Shown here piece by piece: positions 17,070 to 26,123 of a stretch of 64,000 bases of DNA (position 1 is its first letter; every line of letters begins with the position of its first letter). The notes beneath the pieces are model-generated. The model did no database searches, was not told the origin of the DNA, and saw only the letters and a program-made list of their open reading frames with translations. Both the position numbers and the translations under genes were made by a program. This DNA comes from Thermanaeromonas sp. C210 (GTDB lineage: Bacteria; Bacillota; DSM-521; Neomoorellales; Neomoorellaceae): contig NZ_BLWF01000002.1 in assembly GCF_013167955.1 (NCBI RefSeq), positions 157,175 to 221,174 on the forward strand, given 5' to 3'.

Positions 17070-18047
17070 TTAGAAGCAGATATTATGGATTTTCAAACGC
17101 CGGTAAAGGGTAGCCAGGCTTATCCCCAGTTCGCGGGCGGCTTTCTTTTTCCCTTCTACCGTCCAGCCGTGCTTATTTAACACCCTTAAGATCTGTAATT
17201 TTTCTTCATAATCGTTATAACCATTACACTTTTCCGGTTTATTCCTTTCCTGCCATTCCCTTGCTACTTCTTTAAGGGGGTGAGGCAGGCTGTCCAGGTC
17301 TATCCGTCCCCCGTCTTCAAGGCTAACGGCAAATTCTATACAGTTGGCAAGCTCCCTTACGTTTCCAGGCCAATTGTAGGAAAGGAAAAACCTCTTCAGC
17401 CGATTAGTAAATCCGGCGAATTTTTTGCCGCTTTTTCCTTCATAGTACCGTAAGAAATATTCCCCCAGGTACAAGATGTCATCCGGCCTATCCCTTAAGG
17501 GCGGTACCAATATGGGTATAACGCTTAAACGATAATAAAGATCCCGCCTGAAGGCGCCCTTCTCTACCATAGAGGCCAAATCCCTGTTGGTCGCGGCCAC
17601 CACCCTCACATCTACCTGTCGTCGCCGGTGTCCCCCGACGCGCGTCACCTCTTTTTCCTGGAGCACTCGCAGGAGCTTGGCCTGCAGGGGCCAGGGTATT
17701 TCCGCCACTTCGTCGAGGAACAAGGTTCCCATGTGGGCCCTCTCTACGATCCCGGCCTTACCCTTCCTGCATGCCCCTGTAAAAGCTCCCTCTTCATAGC
17801 CGAAAAATTCACTTTCCCACAGGCCGTCCGGAACGGCGGCACAGTTAACGGCCACAAATTCACCGGGTCGCCCGCTCTCGTTGTGCAGGGCAGAGGCAAT
17901 CAATTCCTTTCCCACACCGCTCTCACCTATGATAAGTACGGTAGCTTCAGAGGGGGCGACTCGCTGTATCATCGCCTTAATCTTCTGCATATCGGGGTTT
18001 ACCGTCTTGATATCCTCTAAAAAATACTTGGCCTGCCGCACTGCCAA
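17070..18047 (-). CDS. Sigma-54-dependent activator lacking a sensory domain
   Basis: 325 aa. The AAA+ domain starts within 30 residues of the N-terminus: Walker A GESGVGKE, GAFTGA loop 1 (contacts sigma-54), Walker B GTLFLDEVAEIP, and the R-finger region FRRDLYYRLSV. A Fis-type HTH at the C-terminus (KKAARELGISLATLYRRLK) binds DNA. Such proteins normally carry an N-terminal GAF, PAS or receiver domain; none is present. The start is TTG at 18047 with GAGGTG upstream. It is the last gene of the leftward block after the GntR regulator. I did not find a clear -24/-12 promoter in the nearby gaps. Confidence 0.88.
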   Translation of the reverse strand: MAVRQAKYFLEDIKTVNPDMQKIKAMIQRVAPSEATVLIIGESGVGKELIASALHNESGRPGEFVAVNCAAVPDGLWESEFFGYEEGAFTGACRKGKAGIVERAHMGTLFLDEVAEIPWPLQAKLLRVLQEKEVTRVGGHRRRQVDVRVVAATNRDLASMVEKGAFRRDLYYRLSVIPILVPPLRDRPDDILYLGEYFLRYYEGKSGKKFAGFTNRLKRFFLSYNWPGNVRELANCIEFAVSLEDGGRIDLDSLPHPLKEVAREWQERNKPEKCNGYNDYEEKLQILRVLNKHGWTVEGKKKAARELGISLATLYRRLKIHNICF

Positions 18048-18131
18048 GGGTCTTCACCTCTATTATTGGCATAGGCATGGCTTTCCGGAATGTACAGCAA
18101 GGCGCGCCGGTCGGCAGCCTTCGGGCTCCCT

Positions 18132-18899
18132 TCATACTTCGGTGTCCGCCTGCCTGTCTCCCCTCCATGTCTCCCTCCCTTCGGCGCCACCCCTATTGTC
18201 CTCTTCTTCCGGATAGTGCTCCCTCACATCGTCTATCATGGTCTCAATATGTTCTGCCATTATTTCCGCCGCCCTTTGGGGATCCCGGGCCGCTATGGCC
18301 TCTAAAATCAGGGGGTGGTAATATAAGCCGTCTTTACTCCCGCGAAAGGCAACAATCTCCTTCATATGGTGCCGCAGGATATCCTTGGTAATTTGGGCCA
18401 CCTTAAGTATCAGGGAGTTCTTCGCAGCCCTGGCCACCTCCAGGTGAAAATTGAGGTCCTCTACGGAAAACAGGGAGAGATCCTCCTTAACCTGGCGCAT
18501 GCGCTCCATAATAGCTTCCAGCCGCTCCAGGTCCTTTTCCGTGCGACGCATGGCGGCCAGCCGGGCATTTTCAACTTCGTAAACCCTCCTGAACTCGAGG
18601 ATCTCCAGCAGGTCATGTTTGCCCAGGGCCAGGGCCGGGATCAGGGGATTCAAATAAACATCCACCGTGACGTCAGTTACAAAAGTGCCCCCACCCTGCC
18701 GGCTCTGGACCAGTCCCAAGGTGTTAAGCTTTTGTAACGCCGCCCGCACGGAGATGCGGCTTACCCCCAACATCCTGGCCAGCTCGTTTTCCGAAGGTAG
18801 ACGGCTACCCGGAGGCCAGTTCCCGCTGAATATCTGGTCCCTCAATTGTTCGAAGACGGCCTGGCTGACACTAACCTTGGGAATACGCCTGATCGCCAT
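18132..18899 (-). CDS. FadR-subfamily GntR transcriptional regulator
   Basis: 255 aa. N-terminal winged helix with PPGSRLPSENELARMLGVSRISVRAALQKL, then an FCD effector domain (EFRRVYEVENARLAAMR, LNFHLEVARAAKNSLIL, AEIMAEHIETM), whose Asp/His residues bind a metal used to hold carboxylate ligands. FCD regulators usually sense organic or sugar acids, fitting the tetronate-type catabolic genes upstream. A perfect palindrome at 18953-18967 is its likely operator. Confidence 0.92.
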   Translation of the reverse strand: MAIRRIPKVSVSQAVFEQLRDQIFSGNWPPGSRLPSENELARMLGVSRISVRAALQKLNTLGLVQSRQGGGTFVTDVTVDVYLNPLIPALALGKHDLLEILEFRRVYEVENARLAAMRRTEKDLERLEAIMERMRQVKEDLSLFSVEDLNFHLEVARAAKNSLILKVAQITKDILRHHMKEIVAFRGSKDGLYYHPLILEAIAARDPQRAAEIMAEHIETMIDDVREHYPEEEDNRGGAEGRETWRGDRQADTEV

Positions 18900-18952
18900 C
18901 CTTCCATCTCTCCGTACCCTCTGTTTAGGCCAGCTTAAGGCCCAAGATGGTA

Positions 18953-18967
18953 AGTTGTATTACAACT
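18953..18967. promoter_or_regulatory. Likely GntR (FadR-type) operator
   Basis: AGTTGTATTACAACT is a perfect 15-bp palindrome 54 bp upstream of the gntR start. Its core TTGTATTACAA matches the TTGTnnnACAA-like sites bound by FadR-subfamily regulators, suggesting autoregulation. Confidence 0.6.
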
Positions 18968-19044
18968 ACTTGGAAGATATATTCGTCGTCTGGGCGCAAA
19001 TTCCTGCCTATTTTCACAAATTTCTCTTTCTAAGTTCAACCGCC

Positions 19045-20547
19045 TTAACAGGGCTCTCTCCCCTGAAGCGAAAGGGTTTCTCCCCGCCCGAACAAATCCT
19101 TATTGGCCGTATAAAGGTGGCGATACGTGGCAAAGAGCTCATCGTAAAAGGCCTTGTGCTCCTCCCGCGGCCAAACCTGGAAGGATATCCCCCGGTGGAG
19201 GAGCTCCTCCAGGCTGCACCTGCCCTCCCCGGTACCCTTTCCCGCCAGCCAGGCCGCGCCGAGGGGTTCTGTCTCCGGATTCTTAAGCACAAATAGGGGC
19301 CTACCCAAGACCGAGGCCAGAATAGTCAGCCAGACGGAGCTTGCCGCTCCCCCGCCGTTTACGTAAAGGCCGGATTCGGGGGAAGGCTCCCGGTCCCGGG
19401 CCATTATCTCCAGGTTGTGCCTTATAGCCATGGAGATACCTTCCAGCACCGCCCGGTAGAGGTGGGCCCGGGTATGGTGCAGCCTCAGGCCGAAGAAAAT
19501 ACCCCGGGCCTGGACATCCCATATAGGAGATTTCTCGCCCCCCAGGTACGGGAGAAAGATTAGGCCCTCCCGGCCCGCTTCTACTGCGGCCGCTTCTTCG
19601 TTTAAAGCGCCGTAATCCCCGCCTACCAGGTCCCGGTACCACCGCAGGCAGGCTCCCGCCGTGTTTATGAGGGCGATGCTCAGCCATGTGTCCTCTACGC
19701 CGTGGTGGCAATTGAGGAATTCGGGCCTCCACTTACCTTCGTCGGTGACCGCAGATACTCTCCCCACCGTGCCCAGGGTTATTAGGGTTTGGGCTTTGGC
19801 GGCAATGCCCGCCCCCAACATGGCGGCTACGGTGTCCATACAGCCTGCCACCACCGGGGTCCCGGCCTTCAGTCCCGTCTGCTCGGCTACTTCCGGCCTT
19901 ACCCCCCCTACCACCTCCCAGGGTGGATGGATTTCCGGCAGCTCCTCGAGGCTTATGCCGAGGTCGCCCATGAGTTGGGCATCCCAACACTTTTGGCGGT
20001 AATCGAACAACAGCATGGTAGCCGCCCGAGAATAATCGACGGTGCGGCGGCCGGTCAGCTTAAACACAATAAAACCGGTGGGCACCAAAAAGGTGTGCTT
20101 CTCGGCCTCTAAGGCCGATATATTTCTCCTCATCCATAAGATGGCGGGCAGGGAAAAGGTGCCGGCGGCTATACGGTTGCCGGTAATTTCGAACACCTTA
20201 GTGAAGCCTATTCTTTGCTCTATTTCTTCGGCCATTTTAACGGAGCGCAGGTCCAGTTGCATAATGGCGGGGTAAAGGGGTTCCCCCCTTTGGTCCACGA
20301 CCAGGGTGGCATTGGTACCGCTTACTCCTATGCCCGCTACCTCACCGGAACAACGGCTTAACACTTCCTTTATTCCCAAAAGACAGCTCTCCCACCATTC
20401 CTGGGGGTCCGCTTCCACCAGACCGCCGCCCCGGAAAGCCAGGGGGGTTTCCCGGTAGCTCGCAGCCACCGGACGGCCCTCCCGGTCGTAGAGGGATACC
20501 TTGCACCCCGACCCGCCCACATCCACGCCTAGGAGGTATTTTTCCAT
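19045..20547 (-). CDS. FGGY-family carbohydrate kinase (first)
   Basis: 500 aa, normal length. FGGY landmarks: LLGVDVGGSGCKVSLYD phosphate loop at the N-terminus, GTNATLVVD, and AGCMDTVAAMLGAG with TLGTVGRVSAV in the second domain. FLPYLGGEKSPIWDVQARGIFFGL is the second FGGY signature region, and VNGGGAASSVWLTILASVLG follows. It phosphorylates a pentose, ketose or polyol; xylulokinase-like, but the substrate cannot be assigned. A paralogue lies at 28245-29789 in the same block. Confidence 0.9.
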   Translation of the reverse strand: MEKYLLGVDVGGSGCKVSLYDREGRPVAASYRETPLAFRGGGLVEADPQEWWESCLLGIKEVLSRCSGEVAGIGVSGTNATLVVDQRGEPLYPAIMQLDLRSVKMAEEIEQRIGFTKVFEITGNRIAAGTFSLPAILWMRRNISALEAEKHTFLVPTGFIVFKLTGRRTVDYSRAATMLLFDYRQKCWDAQLMGDLGISLEELPEIHPPWEVVGGVRPEVAEQTGLKAGTPVVAGCMDTVAAMLGAGIAAKAQTLITLGTVGRVSAVTDEGKWRPEFLNCHHGVEDTWLSIALINTAGACLRWYRDLVGGDYGALNEEAAAVEAGREGLIFLPYLGGEKSPIWDVQARGIFFGLRLHHTRAHLYRAVLEGISMAIRHNLEIMARDREPSPESGLYVNGGGAASSVWLTILASVLGRPLFVLKNPETEPLGAAWLAGKGTGEGRCSLEELLHRGISFQVWPREEHKAFYDELFATYRHLYTANKDLFGRGETLSLQGREPC

Positions 20548-20641
20548 GGGGCCTTCTCCCTTATCTTCCCTTGTCGTTGGGGCTCCCCGTTAACATACCT
20601 CTAAACAAGTCACCGGAAACACAACGGGGGTTCTGCCAAGG

Positions 20642-21667
20642 TTAAGGCTTTAGGAGGGTTTTCAGCCCGGCATAATCCTGTTTCATCTGGAAGGCCCGGG
20701 CCCAGTCTTCCAAGTCCAAAATGTGGCCTATAGTGCTCTTGATATCGATGAAATTCCGGGCTGCCAGCCTTAGGACCGTGGCTAAATTTCCGGGCGTGGA
20801 GGCCGAAGAACCTATGAGGTCTACTTCTCTGTAGTGGATTTCATTGGGATCTATCTCGGCCGTACTCCCGGCCGGGCAGCCGGCAAAAAGCACACACGTC
20901 CCGCCTTTTTTGGCGAGGCTCACGGCTTCCCTGATTATGGCGGGTATTCCCACGTCGATGAATACTACGTCAACTCCCGCTCCGCCGGTGACTTCACCCA
21001 CCGCTGCCTTTACTTCCTCGGGTGCCACCGCCACCGTGGCGCCGAACCTTAAGGCAAGATTCCTTCTTTCTTCCTGGGGTTCCGAAACAATAACCTGCCG
21101 GGCGCCGCGCCAGAAGGCTAACTGCAGGTGATAGAGGCCTATGGGACCCGCGCCCATAATGCAGACGTCCTGCCCGGGAGAAAGCCGGGACCGCCGAATC
21201 CCGTGGAAGGCCGCGGCTACGGGTTCGGCGGCCGCCGCTTCCTCCAGGGAGACTTCCGGCGGCAGGGGTATCACGTGACCTTGCCCCACGGCTTCTCGCG
21301 GTACTTTTACGTACTCCGCAAAGGCCCCGTCCAGTTCGTAACCGATGGTGGTGCGGTTAAGGCATATGTTGGGCCGGCCGCTCCGGCAAGCGTAACACGT
21401 ACCGCAGGGTATAACGGGATAGACGGTTACCCGGGAGCCGACCTCCCAGCCTTCCACCCCCGGACCTACCTCGGCAATGGTTCCCGAAAATTCATGGCCG
21501 ATTATCCGCGGCGCGGGAATGGCTTTGGTTCCACGGTAGATCCGCACATCCGTGCCGCACACCCCGGCGTAGGCTACCTTCACTATCAATTCGCCCGGGC
21601 CCGCCTCGGGCTTCTCCACCTCGCGCAGCTCCAGTTGCCCGGGGCTCAAGAAATAAAGGGCTTTCAC
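20642..21667 (-). CDS. Zinc-dependent medium-chain dehydrogenase (first)
   Basis: 341 aa. Catalytic zinc site CGTD with GHEFSGTI; structural zinc Cys cluster CGTCYACRSGRPNIC; Rossmann GAGPIGL at about residue 171. Sorbitol/threonine dehydrogenase branch. It oxidises a secondary alcohol with NAD(P). It lies between a kinase and a class II aldolase, where oxidation of a polyol or sugar acid would be expected. The start is GTG with GGAG upstream. Confidence 0.9.
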   Translation of the reverse strand: MKALYFLSPGQLELREVEKPEAGPGELIVKVAYAGVCGTDVRIYRGTKAIPAPRIIGHEFSGTIAEVGPGVEGWEVGSRVTVYPVIPCGTCYACRSGRPNICLNRTTIGYELDGAFAEYVKVPREAVGQGHVIPLPPEVSLEEAAAAEPVAAAFHGIRRSRLSPGQDVCIMGAGPIGLYHLQLAFWRGARQVIVSEPQEERRNLALRFGATVAVAPEEVKAAVGEVTGGAGVDVVFIDVGIPAIIREAVSLAKKGGTCVLFAGCPAGSTAEIDPNEIHYREVDLIGSSASTPGNLATVLRLAARNFIDIKSTIGHILDLEDWARAFQMKQDYAGLKTLLKP

Positions 21668-21694
21668 GTCCTTGGCTCCTTTCTCCCGGAATTT

Positions 21695-22276
21695 TTAACT
21701 CAGGGAACGATAATCTCGACCCAACAAGAGATAAAGGTGGGCGTTCTCTTCGATTTCTTCTAAGAGAATTAGGGCATACCTTAAATCTTTCGCCACCACC
21801 GTGACGCCGTGGTTCTGCATGAGGACGGCATGGTGGTCGCGCAGCACATCCTCAACGCTCCGGGCCAGGTCTTCGGTCCCCGGAGGCGCGTAGGGGACCG
21901 CCGGAAGCTTTCCTACTCGGACGAGATAACCCGGTGTAAGGGCCGGCATGGCATCGGCAAGCTCTAGATCCTTTCTGCAGGATACGGCCACGGCATAGGT
22001 GGGGTGGGCGTGGATTACGGCGTTGACGTCCTCCCGCAGCTTCAGGAGGCTAGTATGGAACCGCCATTCCTTCGAAGGCCGGCCCCCGCTTAAGACGTTG
22101 CCCTCAAGGTCCATCTCCACTATGTCGTCTCTGGTTAGTTCCCCCAGGGAATAGCCGGTAGGCGTGATGTAAAGTCCCCTTTCCGTCCTTACGCTCACGT
22201 TCCCGCCGGTGCTGCTTACCAGTTTCCGTTGATAGAGCAGATGGCATACTTCGACCAGTTGATCTTTTAAGTCCAT
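21695..22276 (-). CDS. Class II aldolase/adducin-family protein, possibly OtnC-like
   Basis: 193 aa. Family motifs: STGGNVSVR near the N-terminus, KEWRFHTSLL, the HAHPTYAVAV zinc pair and QNHGVTVVA with the third His. Relatives are fuculose-phosphate aldolase and 3-oxo-tetronate 4-phosphate decarboxylase (OtnC). The adjacent PdxA2-like and DUF1537 kinase genes favour a tetronate-phosphate role (inference). The start at 22276 (MDLKDQL) follows AGGGGGA; the longer frame to 22330 lacks a ribosome-binding site. Confidence 0.88.
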   Translation of the reverse strand: MDLKDQLVEVCHLLYQRKLVSSTGGNVSVRTERGLYITPTGYSLGELTRDDIVEMDLEGNVLSGGRPSKEWRFHTSLLKLREDVNAVIHAHPTYAVAVSCRKDLELADAMPALTPGYLVRVGKLPAVPYAPPGTEDLARSVEDVLRDHHAVLMQNHGVTVVAKDLRYALILLEEIEENAHLYLLLGRDYRSLS

Positions 22277-22373
22277 AGAAATTCCCCCTAGGTTAAAGCT
22301 TCTAGAGTCCACCATTTCCCATCTTGGCACTACGCCGGAGTAAAATCAACCCCCACCCAATTCCCCGCAAGGT

Positions 22374-23474
22374 CTAGGGAGCCGGACCGGCCGGGCACCG
22401 TAAATCTTTCTCCGGCGGGCCACCGCAACCGCGCCTGCGAATAGCCAGGTCTGCGGCGGCAAGCAGTGCGGCCTTGAAATTATCGGCCCTGGCCCGATTT
22501 TGCCAGGCGATGTCGAAGGCCGTACCGTGCCCCACGGAGGTACGGATAATCCCGATACCCAGCATAAGGGTCACGACGGAGCCGAATCCCATGAGCTTGG
22601 CCGCGATATTGGCCTGGTCGTGATAAAGGCTGAGTACCAGATCAAACAAGGCCTCATCCCTTGCTTTTAAGAAAATGCTGTCCGCCGGGAAGGGCCCAGA
22701 AACGTTAAGGCCTTCCGCGCGGGCTTGGTTTACGGCCGGTACAATTTCATCTATTTCCTCCCGGCCGAACAGCCCGTTCTCCCCTGCGTGAGGATTAAGG
22801 GCGGCCACGCCGATGCGGGGAGCCTTTATACCGAAACCCTCCAGCGATTTATGAGCTAAATGTAATGCCCTTAAGATCCGGTCCTTTTTTACCTGCCGGC
22901 AGGCCTCCATAAGGGACATGTGGGTGGTGAGCATCATAATGCGCACGTGCCTTAATGTAAGGATCATGGAATATTCCGAGGCGCCGGTGGCTTCTGCCAG
23001 TATTTGGGCCTGCCCCTCGTAAGTGTAACCTGCCAGCCTCATTGCCTCCTTGTTTACAGGAGCGGAAACGACGGCATCGATTTTCCCTTCCATTGCCATG
23101 CTGGCAGCCGCTTTAGTGTAAAAAACCGCCGCCCTCCCTGCGACAGGATTGGCCACGCCGTCCGGTACCTGGTCCATCTCAATGTTATCGTAGTCGATAA
23201 GATCGATTATGCCGGGCCGTCCTAGGGCCTGGGCAGGGTTGACCACCTTGTTTATTCTAAGGTCCGGGTCGACCATCTGACGGGCCCTTTCCAAGACCTT
23301 GGCATCGCCCAGTACGACGGGTACACACTTGTCGTAGACCTCTGGAGAACCCAAGACCTTTACTATGATTTCCGGCCCTATCCCCGACGCGTCCCCCATG
23401 GTTATTCCTATTAGCGGGCGTAATTCGCCCGGTATACTTTCCCCAGGCGGCCTATCCCCGGTAGTCAAGGACAT
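22374..23474 (-). CDS. PdxA-family dehydrogenase, PdxA2/DtnX type
   Basis: About 366 aa. ITMGDASGIGPEIIVK near residue 25 is the PdxA metal/substrate opening; GKIDAVVSAPVNKEAMRLAGYTYEGQAQILAEATG, HMSLMEA, and LNPHAGENGLFGREEIDEI carry the metal-binding His/Asp residues; and GTAFDIAW is the final signature. PdxA2 enzymes oxidise 4-phospho-D-threonate or erythronate, giving dihydroxyacetone phosphate plus CO2. It overlaps the DUF1537 kinase gene, exactly the pairing of the known threonate/erythronate pathways. The ATG at 23474 is chosen over the longer frame. Confidence 0.92.
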   Translation of the reverse strand: MSLTTGDRPPGESIPGELRPLIGITMGDASGIGPEIIVKVLGSPEVYDKCVPVVLGDAKVLERARQMVDPDLRINKVVNPAQALGRPGIIDLIDYDNIEMDQVPDGVANPVAGRAAVFYTKAAASMAMEGKIDAVVSAPVNKEAMRLAGYTYEGQAQILAEATGASEYSMILTLRHVRIMMLTTHMSLMEACRQVKKDRILRALHLAHKSLEGFGIKAPRIGVAALNPHAGENGLFGREEIDEIVPAVNQARAEGLNVSGPFPADSIFLKARDEALFDLVLSLYHDQANIAAKLMGFGSVVTLMLGIGIIRTSVGHGTAFDIAWQNRARADNFKAALLAAADLAIRRRGCGGPPEKDLRCPAGPAP

Positions 23475-24705
23475 CCGCCAATATTCGCGGACCACCGACG
23501 GAGCCCCCCTTTAGCCACAGCTGCAATCCCGACCGCGGCCCCTTTATCACCCGACCGCGACTAACTACTGTATGCATAACGCCTTCCAGCTCCAGTTCTA
23601 CAACCCCTAAAGTTTGGCACACGTGATAAGCCGTATCCCCGCCCAGGATTATAAGATCTTCGAAGGACGCCCTTTCCCCTATAGCCTTGGTGACCCGGGC
23701 CAGGTAATCGGCCGCCAAGCTGCCGGCCGCCGTGATTTCCCCTACCTGTTCGGCCCTCAGGACCACCATATTTCCGCCCCTCAAGGCGGCGGCAATGTCT
23801 TCAAGTAAAAATTCATCCGGCCCCGGCGGAGTTATCTCGAGGGAGAAAGTCTTTACACCCTCCACCCCTCTCAAACACTCGACCTGCTGTACCGAGGCCC
23901 GGTGCCTGCTGCCGCAGACGACCAGGGTTCCCCCCCGGGCACCCCTCCCCGGGGTCTGGGCTCCATGTATGGGCCCGTGTCCGGTACCCCTTGCTCCAAC
24001 AAGGTACCGGGAAATGGCAGCCGTAAGGCCCAGAGAACCAACAAAAAGGAAGGAAAGGCCATCAGAAAGTAAACTGTATACCGTCCGATCTATATCTTCG
24101 TTGCTGGCGGCATCGAAAACGATTATCCTAAACCCGGCTTTCAAGGCCTGCTCTACAGCCGGCCTTATTTCCTTTACTTTGCGAACCACATTTAAGGGTA
24201 CATTCCCCACGGGCAGTCGCGTACTACGGCTTATCAGTTCTGTGACTTTTGACGTGCGCAACTTATACGTTGGATCCTCTGCAAAGAATTCGTGAATGGG
24301 TCTGCCTTCAAGTAGTTGAACACCGTTGACGGTTGTTCTCCCCAGGTCGGGAATAGAAGGTATTACCACCGCAGCCTTCAAACCCAAACTATCTAAGAGC
24401 CGTTCTATTTCAATGCCTACATTGCCGCGAAAGGCGGTATCTATCTTTTTGATCAAAATGGTTCTTACGCCACTCACCCTCAAAAGATGCCCTGCCGCTC
24501 TGCAAATCTCTCCTGCCGAATGAGGGGAGAGATCCCTAGTCTGGGTGTTCAGGGAAATCACCCTGTACGAACGCAGGTCCCGGGAAATCTCGGACGGCAC
24601 CTCCGTCCAAACCTTTATGGGGCGTATTTGAGGAAGGAATTGGGCAGCGGCGTCGCAGGCTCCGGTTAGGTCGTCGGCTATTATTACGACCGGTAAGATA
24701 GTCAC
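23452..24705 (-). CDS. Four-carbon acid-sugar kinase (DUF1537/OtnK-DtnK family)
   Basis: 417 aa. The N-terminal domain begins VVIIADDLTGACDAAAQFL, the family opening. A C-terminal nucleotide-binding domain has VVCGSRHRASVQQ and FEDLIILGGDTAYHVCQTLG with SGLQLWLKGGSVGGP at the end. It phosphorylates threonate, erythronate or related tetronates at O4. Coupled to the PdxA2-like gene by a 23-bp overlap. The start is GTG. Confidence 0.92.
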   Translation of the reverse strand: MTILPVVIIADDLTGACDAAAQFLPQIRPIKVWTEVPSEISRDLRSYRVISLNTQTRDLSPHSAGEICRAAGHLLRVSGVRTILIKKIDTAFRGNVGIEIERLLDSLGLKAAVVIPSIPDLGRTTVNGVQLLEGRPIHEFFAEDPTYKLRTSKVTELISRSTRLPVGNVPLNVVRKVKEIRPAVEQALKAGFRIIVFDAASNEDIDRTVYSLLSDGLSFLFVGSLGLTAAISRYLVGARGTGHGPIHGAQTPGRGARGGTLVVCGSRHRASVQQVECLRGVEGVKTFSLEITPPGPDEFLLEDIAAALRGGNMVVLRAEQVGEITAAGSLAADYLARVTKAIGERASFEDLIILGGDTAYHVCQTLGVVELELEGVMHTVVSRGRVIKGPRSGLQLWLKGGSVGGPRILADVLDYRG

Positions 24706-24741
24706 GGCCCGCCCACCCCTCCCTCGGCTTACTACGTCCCT

Positions 24742-26010
24742 TTAAACCAGATTCCCCTCCGCGTCGAATTGCAGTTCTACCGGGCCTTCCAGGACGACTA
24801 TATCCGAGCGTCCCTTGAGTTCCTCCAGGCAGGCCTCGGAAACGTACATATCGCTCAGTTCCAAGGTATTCTTTATCCGGATCACCTTGGCCTCCCGGCC
24901 GTCTATCGGCCCTATCCACAGGAAGGCCGTCTTGATGGCCAGTTCATCGGTATCCATGGTGACCGGTACTTTTCCCCTCTCCGGAAAGGTGGAGGTTATG
25001 CAGTTGGCATACATTTGCTCGAAATCTATTTTGTTTACCAGCCTCCTGGTGGTAAGGTCCGCCAGGCCTATGCCTACGGCATTACCGTGGCTCTCCTCGG
25101 TAAGGTCCAACACTACTACCACCTGTATATCCGGTCTTTCGGGATCCGGCACCCCTTTAATCTTGATCCTCCCTATCACATTGGTATCCATGCCGCAACC
25201 GCTCACGTTTTTCCCCATCTCGTCTACTATGAGCACGTCTATCTTGTCCACAGGCAACGAAGGCATTAGCTCCCGCTGCTTCTTAAGCAACTCCTTCTCT
25301 CTCTCTTCTATGTCCCGCGGTTCCATGGCTTCTATGATGGCCGTGTGGTCGTAGGCATCCTCTACTATACCTATGCCTAAGGCCACCGGCCCTTTCTCTA
25401 TCATTACCCGGGCCACTTCGGGAATGTGTTCCTTCAAGCCCCACGCCCCGTACCGGTGTATGTTGGCCGCTCCCTTGTGCTTACCTAGCCCTATGGCCAA
25501 AAGCTTCAACACCCCGCTCTCGATCTCGCCGCGGAAGTCCGTGTGCAGCTTTATGCGGTTGATGGCCACAATGGCGTCGGCACCGTAAGCCTCCTTATCC
25601 ATAAACACTTCGACACCTTTGGCCGTCTTGCCCAGGGACACCACTTCCATGGAAGAAACTATCGGAGCCCCGGTGTATTCTTCGGTAATACCGTAGCTCT
25701 CCAGCACCTCCCTTTGACCTTCGGCCGTGGCCCCGCCGTGACTGCCCATGGCCGGGAGTATGAAGGGCTTGCCCCCGTATCTCTTTATCTCTTCTACCAC
25801 GGTCTTGACTATAAGGGCGATATTGTTAATCCCCCGGCTCCCCACGGCTACGGCCACCCTTTTACCCCCGGCCACTCTATTGCGAAACCCCGTCCGGGCT
25901 ATTTCCTCCCTGACCTTCCCCGGTACATCCCGGAGGGCCAGATCGGGAAAGGTCTGCTTAATGCGATACATCCGGGGCAAAACTACCCCTTCCAATCCTT
26001 CTATGCGCAT
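24742..26010 (-). CDS. LarA-like protein (lactate racemase catalytic-domain family, DUF2088)
   Basis: 422 aa. GSRGINNIALIVKTVVEEIK, then ILPAMGSHGGATAEGQ, is the typical DUF2088/LarA N-terminal region. INRIKLHTDF followed by GLGKHKGAANIHRYG contributes His and Lys residues in the place where LarA carries its nickel-pincer cofactor. The C-terminal half also fits. Lactate racemase needs LarB, LarC and LarE to make the cofactor; none is in this window. Several LarA homologues racemise or epimerise other 2-hydroxy acids, which suits a sugar-acid block (inference). Start 26010 is chosen because it begins at the conserved region. Confidence 0.85.
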   Translation of the reverse strand: MRIEGLEGVVLPRMYRIKQTFPDLALRDVPGKVREEIARTGFRNRVAGGKRVAVAVGSRGINNIALIVKTVVEEIKRYGGKPFILPAMGSHGGATAEGQREVLESYGITEEYTGAPIVSSMEVVSLGKTAKGVEVFMDKEAYGADAIVAINRIKLHTDFRGEIESGVLKLLAIGLGKHKGAANIHRYGAWGLKEHIPEVARVMIEKGPVALGIGIVEDAYDHTAIIEAMEPRDIEEREKELLKKQRELMPSLPVDKIDVLIVDEMGKNVSGCGMDTNVIGRIKIKGVPDPERPDIQVVVVLDLTEESHGNAVGIGLADLTTRRLVNKIDFEQMYANCITSTFPERGKVPVTMDTDELAIKTAFLWIGPIDGREAKVIRIKNTLELSDMYVSEACLEELKGRSDIVVLEGPVELQFDAEGNLV

Positions 26011-26123
26011 CCGTAAACCCCCATTCCCATGGAACATGAAGGAGGGAGTTAATGTCACCGCCCTCGCAGGCCGTTAACATTAACCCCCTTGCACCCCCCT
26101 TAAGGTAATCCCTGCCTGGAACC

